Source: Pomphorhynchus laevis
Lineage: Eukaryota > Acanthocephala > Palaeacanthocephala > Echinorhynchida > Pomphorhynchidae
Assembly (NCBI GenBank): GCA_012934845.2
Contig: WNNJ02003012.1
Coordinates: forward strand, 215,495 to 279,494
DNA: 64,000 nt
Direction of reading: 5' to 3'
How positions within the stretch are numbered: the stretch's first letter is position 1; each line of letters starts with the position of its first letter. The notes under the pieces were generated by a model, which saw only the letters and a list, made by a program, of their open reading frames with translations, was not told the DNA's origin and searched no databases. The position numbers and the translations under genes are program-made. Of this stretch, positions 21,190 to 34,100 are shown in pieces.

Positions 21190-21960
21190 TTCAACGATTC
21201 TTTCTAAAGCCATGATGTCTGTTAAAAATAATCAATTATGTTCCAAGTGATCACTGACACGATTGTACAGAATCCTTTCAAGCAATTGGCAACATACGCA
21301 GGTCAGGTTGATCAGTCTGTAATTTGACGGGGAAGACCTATCACCCTTTATGTACAGTGAAGTAAGAATTGACAATCTCCAGGAATTGGGCACCCTGCAG
21401 TACAAAATAGAGGCAAAAAATATTCCAAATAGACAGGTGTGGCAATATAACACGCAAGCTTTTTCAAAAATATGGCAGGCAATAGATCAGGGCACAGTTA
21501 ACCATATGATTTGATGATTTTTAGCTCACGATAGTCATCGTCAACTGAGAATAGACGCAACACGCCATTGATCCTAATTAGACGGGGATGATTCAGATTA
21601 ATATGTTCGTAATTGATTGATGATGTGTATAAACCAGCAAATGTATTGACAATTTTGACTTTATTTGTTACGGTTTCGCCATCGTTATTTACGAGTGTAG
21701 AAATATTGTTTCTTGACTTTTAGGATTAGAGTATTTGAACAAAATACTTGGGCAGTAGATTGGATAGGCATTGACGGACCAAGTCAAAATTGGTTTTAAA
21801 GCAATTTACACGCCCGAAATGACGTTTGAAACATGTTTTCTGAAGCATTATGGAATCCATGAGGAGGATGCAGTTATCAGATTTACCTAATGGCGCCAAG
21901 TACTCAACGTATAATATTGTCTGATCGGCTGACGTTAAACACACATCAAACAACGTTAAA
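21190..21960 (-). pseudogene. LINE endonuclease end and RT start, decayed
   Basis: From 21953 the minus strand reads YLAPLGKSDNCILL, comparable to the endonuclease 'PLG.SDH..L' motif, then a linker (FKRHFGRVNCFKTNFDLV). Between 21720 and 21460 the frames are broken. At 21453-21232 the start of an RT appears: VPNSWRLSILTSLYIKGDRS, SPSNYRLINLTCVCCQLLER. Motifs A to C are missing. From 21960 to 22300 I see no coding sequence, except that a 25-base word at 22136-22165 is shared with family B at 22456. Confidence 0.6.
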
Positions 21961-22299
21961 CTGTTCTTACAGAAACGATTACAAATATGAGTTAAAAATT
22001 ATCTCTGGGTTTTATAGTTGTTGAAGTTTACTGAGATTATAAGAAAACGTTTCCACTCTACATCACCACACATTAATAGAGCAATCAATTTTTGGTCGAC
22101 CCATGAAGGAACTAAATACTTTTTAAAACTACTCGCCCTCACCGTCGCTTGCACCGTGCAAACGACAGTGATGGCTTGATAATAGATAAAAATGGTTTAG
22201 TAATATACTAGTGATTTAAGAAAAGATTGGCCAGGCTATGTCCATAACAACTACTTTAGGTGAAGGGAAACTAGCACATCGTACGTACATACCATCCTA

Positions 22300-24268
22300 C
22301 GTCGCCCATAGAGACATCTTAATCTCCCTTTTCTCCGCTCTACCTTACTTAAATCGTAACAATCTTCTCACACAATAACATCATCCTCTCCTCACGATCT
22401 TTCTATTCTTTTCGACTCTGAACTCCCATCCACTCTCGATCTTATCTTGACCTTCAAGCATCGCCCTCACCGTCGCTTGCACCGTGCCCCATGGTTTGAC
22501 ATCCAATGCCTACTTTCAAAGCGTTGACTCCGTAATGCTTTTCGAGTCTATCACCGCTCTCTCAGACGTGATATCCTCTCGCTCACTCCGACTCTCCGTG
22601 ATTCCTATCTTGTTCGACGCCGGTCTCATCTCCACCTACTACGTACCAAATGCAACTCCTTCTGGCATCATAAAATCAACACTTTATTAAACTTTAAGTA
22701 TCTCTGGCATACTTTCAACTCAATCCTTTCTCACTCCTTTTCGTCTTGCAACATCAATCCCCATGATTATTCATCATTTCTTCAGACCAAAATATCCACG
22801 TTGCTCTCCCATAACTCCGTCTTTATTTCATCTCACTGCTACTCTTCTCGCCCGCCTCATCCTCCCGGATCTCTTTCACATTCTCCCTGTCTCACCTGCC
22901 GAAGTCTCATCTGTCCTCACGTCCTTGCCGCACAAAACCTCACATACCGATCCCTTGCCTACCCCCATACTTCAATCCATATGCACATCGATATACCCTT
23001 TCCTCACCACCTTGTTTAACTCTTCCATATGCAGTATAATCTTTCTTTCACACTGGAAATCCGCGAGCGTTCGTCCCCTCTTAAGAAACAATCGCTCGAC
23101 ATCTCACTTCCTTCTAGCTATCGCCACATTTCACTCCTCCCTACTCTTTCCAAGCCACTAGAGCGCCTTATCTTAATACAGATCAACGTTTATCTCTTTT
23201 CATTCAATATGTACCCTCCTTTTCAATTCGCTTTCCGCTCTAATCACTCCACAGAAATCGCCTGCATGAAACTTTAAACGACCTACTCATTTCTCGTGAC
23301 AAGACTCTATATAGTGTTAGCGTCTCCCTCGGCCTCTAATCCGACTTCGACATCGTCGACCACTACGTATTCTTTTCTCGCCTTCGCTCTAATTACTGCT
23401 TTTCTTCCTCCTCCGTAGCATGGTTTGCATCATATCTATCCGACCTTTTTTTCTGGTCTGTTCAAATTCATCATCCTCACCTCCCATCCCTATTTTCTGC
23501 GGGTCCCAAGGTTCAGTCGAAGGACCCCTGCTTTTCTCACTTCTACTCGGCGATCTCTATCTGTTTTTCAAACCTTACTCCTTTAACGTCATGCAATACG
23601 CCGATGACATCCTCATCTATGCTCATGCACCCACCCATCGCATACACGATATCGCAATTTCTGCCTCGAACTGTCTTTCTTCTATCTACAAACGTCTCTC
23701 TTATATTCATCTCGTTCTAAACCCCGACAAGTCTAAAATAATGTGGATTCTCCCCCGTAAACCAAACATATCTCTTCCACATGTATCTTTCGCCTTATCA
23801 ATCATCCCCATAGTCCACAATTTCACTTTCTTAGGATTCCATTTCGATGATCACCTTTATCTTAAACATTTCGTTCGTGACAAGGTCCGCACGTCTAACT
23901 TAATTCTCAATGACATCCGCCGTATCCGCCCCATTTATCAACTTCCGTTCATGTATGTTGCTTCTTTCATCGCTTCTTTTCCTTAAAATCGATTACTGCC
24001 CTAGCCTTTTCGCCAATTCTCTAAAATCCATTATCCTAGCGCTACAATGCATACTCAACTCCGCCGTTCGCTCATCGCTGTCGATTCTTCATCGTTCATC
24101 AACCTTCCTTTCTTCGACAACACTCGTCCTACCGTGCTTCAAACGCCAAATCCAATTCCATTTCAACAATTAAATAATTATCTGTGACTTTTGATGCTCT
24201 TTTTTTGTTTGTTTGTGGTCATGTAAGCGTGCATTTTGCACACATTTGCCACGTTAAATAAATTATTT
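22300..24268 (+). pseudogene. LINE family B, endonuclease tail to 3' end
   Basis: A plus-strand copy with many frame changes. It reads, in pieces: WFDIQCL (endonuclease end), LWHTFNSIL, SPAEVSSVLTSLPHKTSHTD, SSYRHISLLPTLSKPLERLI, FRSNHSTEIACM, FDIVDHYV (motif A region, preceded by a stop), GSQGSVEGPLLFSLLLG (motif B, altered), VMQYADDILIYAH (YADD) and LNPDKSKIMWILPRKPNISL. The end at 24175 is followed by the 3' UTR hairpin at 24227-24240 and AAATAAA at about 24257. It is in the opposite orientation to the family B pieces at 2.7 and 8.3 kb. Confidence 0.82.
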
Positions 24269-24274
24269 TATTAT

Positions 24275-24540
24275 TGTATTACCTCTATATCACTGCGTTC
24301 CCGTAATTATCTCTTACTCTACGTTCCCACTTACTCTAACAACTACGATTTCCGATCCTTCATCGTCGCCGCACTTTCGACCGAATCAGCTTTCACTCGA
24401 CGTCCGCTGCGTTCCCTCCTCTTTTGCATTCAAATTCCGCCTCCGTGCCCACCTCCTCGTCACATGAATTAGATTTTTGCTTTTGACGTTGTGGTCATGT
24501 CAGCGTGCGCCTGCACACATTTGTCACTTAAAAATAATTT
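24275..24540 (+). mobile_element. LINE family B, second 3' fragment in tandem
   Basis: It starts directly after the tail of the preceding copy. It encodes SLRSRNYLLLYVPTYSNNYD and FRSFIVAAL, then a frame-changed remainder, a stop at 24470, and the 3' UTR (gtggtcatgtcagcgtgcgc, then tttgtcacttaaaaataa). It is therefore a second, shorter insertion into or beside the first tail. Confidence 0.75.
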
Positions 24541-25179
24541 TCGTATCTTATCGCTTAGCAGAAAAGTCTGCCTTCTACATTTTGCGGCTTGATCGGTCGG
24601 TAACAATTCGCCTATGTAAAGGTTCTAGTTTTAATTAATTCGAAATAGAGATATTGGATATCGGATTTGCGAAGCGCCATAGCCACATCGAGAAGATATT
24701 GCGTAGACTTTGCATGTTATGTAGGCAGGTGTATATGTTGAATTAAATTCAGATAGCGATTAATTAATGATCATTCATTTTTGTGGACGTTGTCGTTAAG
24801 CCATCCTACTTTGTTTCTGAGAGATTAAAATCTCGTAGTTATCACGACAACGTTATGTCTCCTAATAATAAACAATTTATGATTCCAAAATGACAAAGGC
24901 ATGTCAATGTTTAATGCATGTCAATGTCATTGGAAGAGGTAGACTAGCCGATTACAAAATGTACGTGTAACCTTACGATTTTTTAAATTTAAGATTTGTT
25001 TTAATTTGTATATATGCTTTCTCTTTCGATCCTTAGGATAAATTAATTAATTAATTTATAAAGGCAAAAACGAGACTATATTTTAACATATTTCTTCTTC
25101 ATATTATATCGTATTAAAAATTAATATTTTGACATTATTTTCATAGATTGTATCACTAGGCAACTTTCCACACTTTACA
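24541..25179. other. Gap upstream of eIF2-gamma; promoter not resolved
   Basis: No coding sequence, RNA gene or element is recognisable. GC is moderate to about 24,900, then it becomes AT-rich. The start codon of the next gene sits in cactttacaATGTC. The promoter and 5' UTR must lie here, but I cannot point to a transcription start, a TATA box or a 5' UTR intron with confidence. Confidence 0.5.
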
Positions 25180-28100
25180 ATGTCACAACCTCTTGCTACA
25201 CAATCGCTGGACAACCTTGTAAGTCCTTGTTTGGATGTTTTTATTTCTATGCATTGTCGTCTTATATTTTTCAATCTCGGGAATCCACTCTTCGATGAAT
25301 TTCAGAGCGTTTTTATCATTTAGCAATTGATTATATCGTTTTATTTGCTATTAAATGTTTTGAAATTTTATCGTGAATTAAACATTTGACTTGAGATGGA
25401 AACCACTTTACATGCAAATAATAAAAACAAATTACGATATTCTGTATATCTCTAAGTCAGTTTTTATTTTCTTTACAAATAGACATTTAAACCTATATCT
25501 ATAAAGCCGTCATCAATATTTCCACATGCTAACAGATACCTGCCGATAAGAATCGGCTGATCGTTAAATTACGCGAAATATCTTTTAGACTTAATCATTG
25601 TCTGTAGTTATTTGGTAAAATGTGTAGTATCTCCAACTGTAAATTATATTTTTTACAAGAATCCAAATTGTACGTCAAATGATTTTTGATTTTTATATTC
25701 ATCATATCCAAATCATATACTGATTTATATTTTTTACTGATTTCTCAATATTGTTTTCATCGCTTCTTGTATAATGTATATCCTCACCTCTTGTATATTG
25801 TGTTATAATGCGTTAATGAGTCAATTTGTTAATGATTATTATACCAATAATGCCTGCAATGTTGGATCATATAAATATTGGATTATATCTGTGTGATATA
25901 AAATGATATATTATTATATAGAATAGTAAAATATTATAATAAACTATGATATTAATATTTTTGGCGTTATTTTTTGTATTTCATTATTTAATATTTTTTT
26001 GTATTTTAAAATATATAATATATAATATATTATATTATTTTATATTATATAATATAATATATATTATAATATATTAGTATATTTCCTTATGTATAAACAT
26101 AAATACAATATATCTTTATATAAATATATCTTATATATAAATTTCTATATATAACCAATTTGGGATTACGTAAATTATTATGCATAAACACTTGATAGTT
26201 GATCAAAAATATAAGGATATCTTATATTGATAAAAATATATTGTACAGACATAATAACGATATATTGTATTTATGTTTATACATATCTATCGAAATTTGA
26301 TAATTGAAACGTAAAGCATCTACTATAATCCGATTTCCTTGATTGCGACTACCGAGTTAATTTTTTTCTAACATGTTCGCTCATATGCAAATTCATCGCA
26401 ATTTTCCGGATGACAGCCAACTGTCGAAATTTCAAAAATATTAATTTTATATTAATATTAATTATAAAATATATATTTCATATATTAAATCAATTATTGA
26501 AACATTTCCTTCTGTTGCATCAACAACAAAATGTTTTATTTTAATGACAAGATAAGCTGTGATAGCTTGGGTCTTCCTGATTCCCGATTATTCTAAAGTT
26601 TTGAAACCTAAAACATCTCAAATTCCGAGTTTTAAATTGTAAAGCAGTTAGAATAGTTCAAATTTTTGATGAGCAATACTTAAAAAGGCACAATTCACTG
26701 TGGCTGATAAGTAGCATCTGTATAAAATTGCAGCTTTTGTGATACTATAGTTACTTTCAAATATTAAATATTATTTTAATATTTAATATATTAATATTAA
26801 ATATATTAATATTTAATATTAATATATTAAATATATTAATATTATAAATATATAATATTTTAATATATTTAATATATTTAAATATTATTTCAAATACCAA
26901 ATATTATTTCTACTATTCTAGTTCTATTTAAAAATGTACAACTGTCTTTTTGACAAATTTACAATTTAATTTTTTAGTTTTTAAATAAAAAATGATGTTT
27001 AAACATTAAGATAATGTGTATTTATTAAATTAGTTTTAATTATTTGGTTATATATTTTATACTGTTTTATTAATATATACTTTAAATGCTTATTTGAATC
27101 TTAAGGATGTCAACAAGCTTACACCTTTATCTCATGAAGTAATTAGCAGACAAGCAACGATGAATATTGGTACAGTGCAAAATCCATCTTTATAATCTTA
27201 TACTTTATGTTATAGGAACAATTGGTCACGTCGCTCACGGGAAATCTACTCTGGTGAAATCTCTTTCTGGCGTTATGACTGTTCGATTCAAAAATGAGAA
27301 AGAGCGTAACATTACAATTAAATTAGGATATGCTAACGCTAAGGTAATTTCATTTTGTTTAAGGACAAATTCTATTTATAATTAATAAATGTCGTTTAAA
27401 GTAGATTTTCGTAAATATCAAATACACTGAAATCAATGTGGACAGATACAAATATAGACTTATTCTAGTGTGGACGGAGCCACTAAGTCCAATAAGTTAA
27501 ATTATACATATCAATAAGAAATAAAATTCTTTAGGTTTTTTAGTAAAACTGCTGATGTGTAGGTTAGAAACATACGAGAAAATGTTGTTTAAAATATGCA
27601 ATTAAAAATTCGTTAGTAATTATATATTTAACTACTTACCCTCTGATTGAATAATACTGCTTAAATCATTTATTTCCATGCATGGTAAACTTTATTTTAT
27701 TAGAATTTATAAAAACGCATTTAATATTTATTGATATTTATATAATTTAATTAAATCAATATATAATTCAATCTAATTTAAAAATTCTAATATTTATTTT
27801 TATTAATAAATAAAAAAATATTTATTATTTATTTATTTTTATTAATATATATTATTTATGCGTTTTAAAATTGCTTTATTTATATAAAGTATAAATAAAT
27901 TTATATATTATAAATAAATATATACTTTATAAATACTTTATTTATACTTTTTTATATAATAAAGTATAAATATTTATTGATATTATATTAATATACTGAA
28001 TAGCATTTGATTCATTATCTAATAATGACCAATTCAGTGTTTACTAGATATTTTACCGAATTTATATGCTTTGAAGAAGTCGATTTAATTATTTTTAATT

Positions 28101-31100
28101 GAACTTTAAACAGATTACATTTGTAGAATACTTTGCAATTTTTTATTAAAAAAAATAACATTTTTGTTTAAATTCAACAACCAGTTGCAATCTTTTGAAA
28201 AATCTCATTCGCTATTGTTAATTAATAGATATTATTAATTAACAATTTATTTATTTTAAACTAAAACACAAATAACAAACAAGCGCGTTATTTCATTTAA
28301 CCTTTTATTAAATTTAATCTAATATTTAAGATTTTTCTAGAATAAAGCAAAGTGCAAACGAATACTGCAAATTCTTTAACTCATGATTTTTAGATTTACA
28401 AGTGCAGTAATAGTGAGTGTCCTCGGCCTGGTTGTTATCGCACAGTTGGAAGTAACAAAGAAGATGTGTTCCCTTGCGACCGACCCGGGTGTTCTGGTCA
28501 TTTTGAACTTCTTCGGTACGTACCTTTTCCGATTTATGCTTTTAAAACCCAGTGTCTTCAAAGGCATGTGAGCTTTATTGACTGTCCCGGTCACGATATA
28601 TTCATGGCAACAATGTTGAATGGCGCTGCTGTTATGGACGCTGCATTACTTTTAATCGGTGAGTATCGTTACATGGTCATTAATTAAGTTTTATTATTTT
28701 ATCACCGCGTTGATAAATTACTTTTAATGTTTTAAACTTTGAATTAAATCGATTTTATTTTAGAGTTTGACGTTCAGTTATGTCTTTAGAATGTCTTTAA
28801 TAATCGCATAATTAAATTTCCTAGATTTTTAAATTACAAAATTGAAGGATTTTAAATTCTGGACATTTAAGGAACGTTTATTACATGCAATTCTAATTAA
28901 AAATGTTATTATAGAAATTCATTCAAATCTACTAGAACTCTTTTAAATCAAACGGAATTCGTTCAAATAAAACAAAAAAAATCAAATCAGTTGAAATTCG
29001 TTTTATTTTGAACACATATCTGTTTTATTTTTGTGGTCTTTATGAAAATATAGGTTTAAATTGAATTTTACAAAAGTTTAAGCAAATTTATAAATGAAAT
29101 ATACTTTTATGTTTTGTCGATTATGCCGGTCTTAGCCTTATAGATAAGGTTAGGAATTCGGTCATCCGGTATGGACTTGGAATAAAGTCGCTGCTTCTCC
29201 ACATCGAAGAATATCAGCTGAAGTGGCTAGGACACGTCCTGAGAATTTCTAGTGATCGCCTTCCTTGGAGGGTTTTCCATGCCGAACTCTTTGGAAAGAG
29301 ACCTCGAGTAGACCTCGATACCAGTGGAGATATCAAATCTCTAAACTGGGTGAAGACCTCCTTGGGGTATCTTACCCTACATTAATTACAATTTTAGCTT
29401 CATATTTTAAAAATACTTTAGTAAAATATGTTCAATAGGGCTTAAATAATATGTATTATTTTATTTTATTTATTATATATTTTATTATGTAATAAAATAT
29501 ATAATAATGTATATATAAAATATATATAACTAATACATGTTCATTAGTGTTTCCTATTTTCCTACTTTTCATGAAATTTTTATGGCAAAAGTTTAGATTA
29601 AAATTAAAGTTCAAATTGAAATTGAATTTGATTATTATTTTTAATTTTTTTTAAATTATTATTTTTGATTTTTTTTTGACAAATTTTATATTAATGATGC
29701 GATGTTAAATTTGACAATAATGCATACATCAAATCTTTTGCAATTTATTTGTTGAGATCTCTAGAAAATATATTTGAATGTTAAAGCTAAATTTTTCGAA
29801 ACTGTATTTCTGTTTTATCACTTTTAAATTTACATGTTCATTAGTGTTTCCTATTTTCCTACTTTTCATGAAATTTTTATGGCAAAAGTTTAGATTAAAA
29901 TTAAAGTTCAAATTGAAATTGAATTTGAATTAATATCAAAATTTTAAATGTTTTAATTTCAAATGAATTAAAATATACAACTGACCAGTTTGCTTTTAAT
30001 ATGTTTTTAAAAACTTTGTTATTTTTGAGCTGGGAATGAATCATGCCCGCAGCCGCAAACATCTGAACATCTTGCCGCCATTGAAATAATGAAACTTGAT
30101 TACATATTAATTCTACAAAACAAAATTGATCTCGTTACCGAAGCAGCCGCACATGAACAACACAAACAAATTCTCAACTTTATTAAAGATACTGTTGCTG
30201 AGAAAGCCCCAATTATTCCTATTTCAGCACAATTGAAATATAATATAGACGTTGTTGCAGAGTTTATTGTAAACTGCATTCCAATTCCATTGAGAGATTT
30301 CACGTCACAGCCAAGATTAATCGGTATGTTGGAATTATTAACGCTTTTGCATCATCATATTATTAGATTATATCTAATGTAGTCAGGCAGATTTTATAAG
30401 GGTTGATTAATATTTGTGTGTATAAATTATATACAAATTAGTCGATAAATTATACATTTAAGAAAATGATTTTTAATATTAAACATCTATCGATTTATAT
30501 GTTTAAACATTGCAATATCAATCATCCAGCTAATAATGAATTTTAATACCAATGAAAATTTCTTATCGGATTTAAAATGTTACGTTCGTCCTGATTGTCT
30601 TTGGTTATATGAATATAGTAATATAATAATTTTGACAGTATTTAAAAAGTTTCTTAAAGTTAAAAGTTGTGACCAAAAATATAGTCAAAAATATACTTTT
30701 AAAATAATAATTAAACATTATTACCTTTTCAAAAATGTCGAACAATGTGACTATATTTCAAACTAGGTTACTGTTTGACCAAAAATAATTGTCTTAAAAA
30801 GAACTATATTATATTTAATGATAAAGTTGTAATGTATTGTGTGAATATATGGCAGGCCTAGCATATGAAATGCCAAAATATTAAGCAATAATATTTTAAT
30901 AATATTCAATAATATATTAGAAAACATTTTATAATTTAAAATTTGTATTTTATGAAATAAAAATATTCCTATACCTTTAAATTTTAGTTTTATTTTTATA
31001 ACTTTTTATTCTCTTTTGCCGTATTCCCTCAAATTGACAATTTCTAAAAACATTTGGTTTTCTGGCGAAATTTATTCGATAAAAAGCTTATGACAATATT

Positions 31101-34100
31101 ATTTTTAAATTTTCGACGACGTAGTCGTACTCATCAGAAACTTAAAATTTTACAAATTAAGACAGTTTATGAAGAAAATATTTCCTGGAACAATTTGAAT
31201 GACAAATAAGATTTCATTTAAAATTTGATTTCCAATTCCGGTGTATTTTTGCTAGTTTGTCCTTATCGTACGTTGAGAACGGAATTTTCATAATCCAATT
31301 GTCATTATTGCCTTCCATTAGGCATGCGTTGACCAATGGAAGGCAATAATGACAATTATTCAGTAGCTAACTAAGGACAAACTAGCAACGTCATCAAAAA
31401 CACACTGGAATTGGACGTTACATTTTAAATAAAATCCAGTTTTTCACTCAAATTCTTCCAGAAAATATTTTCGTCATAAACTGTCTCAATTTGTAAAAAA
31501 AATTAGTTATGGATGAGGACGACTGCGTCGTCGAAAATTTTAAGAAAATATTGTCTTAAGCTTTGTATCAAATGGATTTCGACAGACACTCAAATATTCT
31601 TCTAAATCTATTCATTTTTGTTTTTTTATTAATATGAAATATAATCTTTACAATCTTGCTATTACTACCCATAAGCATTTAAATGACACATTTTTTAACA
31701 CTTTTGTAAATTAATTGATACAGTTATATGAAGAATGTTATTATTAGCATGACGTTTAAATTATACAATTATATTCTATAAAATTGTTTAATAAATTAAG
31801 TAATCAAAAAATTGTCAACTATACGCATAATCAAAATTTGATTTAAAAACCTTTAACTTCAAGTGACATATTTCTATGGATTGATATTAAATAAAATAGT
31901 CTGCCTTAGAATAAGATCTGACTCATTTTGGTCTTTGTTCCAATTATCGAAATTTTATTAAAAACAAAATTAAAAGTGTCAAATGTAGAATGATCTATAA
32001 AATATAAATCGATCATTATAGATTGATCGATAATATAAATATACAATCTTAAGATTCATTAAGATTCAACTACTTATTATTTATTTATTTTTTTAATCTT
32101 TAGATTAAAATATTTGTTTTGTAAATTTCGTAAGCTCATATTACTAAGTCCACGTATGATATTAAATAAATCAAGTATTATAAAAAACAAATTTAAACTC
32201 TTTGGATATTTGTATGGATAGTAATTTATATACTCTCTTTATGTGTATTAGAATATACTTAAACTCAGTTAATTGATCTTATTTTCAAGTTTATTTTAAA
32301 TTGATTTTGAAATTGATCTGCTTTGTAAGCTTTGACAATTATTAACTAAAATTTAATTATTTTCTTGATTTTTTAAATTTATATATTTATATAAATATAT
32401 AAATTTTTATATATTTATAAAAATATATTTTATATATTTAATATTTAAAGTTAATTATATTTAGCTTAATTTTTATTTTGATGTTTTTGCTTTACGTGCC
32501 TTGTATTATATTTTCTGATATTTTAGCTAATATTTCAGCGAAAATCATCTATAATATCAACCGAATATGTATAAATATTTATATATTCTAATATTATCTT
32601 TATTGAATATATAATCTATATATTATATATTATCATTGTTTTATTTGATATATCAAGCTACTTATATAACTATTTTTACTGCGACTTATACTTTAATTCG
32701 TAGATTTTGCTCTTTTAATTACTCCTTTGGATATAAATCCTCGATAATCTATATATTTTTTGTTTTAGTTATTCGATCCTTCGATGTTAACAAACCTGGA
32801 TGTGAAGTTGATGAATTGAAAGGTGGTGTAGCAGGAGGAAGTATACTGAAAGGAGTTCTACGGGTAAACCTTTATCATATTATTTATGCTAATATTTATC
32901 ATATTATTTGATCATTTTAGGTAGGCCAGCCAATCGAAGTTCGTCCTGGTATTGTATCTAAAGACAGCGAAGGTCGTCTGATTTGTAGACCGATATATTC
33001 CGTTATAGTTTCTCTCTATGCCGAACAAAATGATTTACAATATGCTGTTCCTGGTGGTCTAATTGGTAATTTTGTTTGCACCATCTTGGTTTTACTATGC
33101 TACTTTATCAATATTATTATTTTTTGTTATTGAACTTTTTCATTAAAACAAATCGTGATCGAAAAGCCAGATTGTATTAGATTACAAATAAATTGCATTA
33201 GTTAAAATTATCTAAATGCGAATCAAATGATGATCGAAATTAATGGGATTTATAATGAATTTTGTTACAATGTATATTTTTAATTTTATCACTCATTTTA
33301 TAAAGAATTATTGGAGCTGAATCAAAGAAAAGTGGAAATGTTTTGATATTTCTCTAAATGCTGTTATCATTTTTTGTAATTTTCTGAAGATTACTTTATT
33401 AATTACACAAAATAATTAAATTTTATTTGATTATTAATAATTATTTTAGTTATAATTAATTTATTATTTATTTTTCTTAATTTTGATTAATTGAATTAAT
33501 TAAAATTGTTATTTGAAAACTAAATGTATTTTGATTTTAGGCGTAGGAACTAGAATTGACCCGATCCTCTGCAGATCAGATCGGTTAGTCGGTCAGGTTT
33601 TAGGAGCGATGGATAGTCTACCAGATATTTATAATGAATTGGAAGTATCCTGTTTTTTGCTTAGAAGATTACTTGGTGTGCGAACTGAAGGGGATAGAAA
33701 AGGAGCAAAGGTAAACAGACTGGTTGCTCTATTACTTGATCCCCAATTATGATATGGTCATTTTACTTTGAAATTTGGTTTTTCAAAAACCAATAAATTT
33801 TCAAGTGCATAACTTTTAAATCTTATCAATGCAACCCAAAATACATTCTTGAAACTTAATTTAAATCTAACTTCGATAGAAGTGCAGATGATTGTCTAGA
33901 TCGTCTCGTATAGAAGTTGCCACCTTAAAGTGGCAAGTAGTTTGAGGTGGCAATCTACTTGCCATCTCAATTAAATGCTAAGTCGAGTTGGAAGACGACA
34001 ACTCGAATTTTGAAATCTAAAAATCTCAAAACGCGTAGTGATTTAATAATATAATGAACTATTTTAAGAATAGATCAATAATATCATGCTAAAATCATAG

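Noticed and set aside
28376-28594. Minus-strand ORF across eIF2-gamma exons 4-5
   Set aside because: It is the antisense shadow of conserved exons and reads through an intron.
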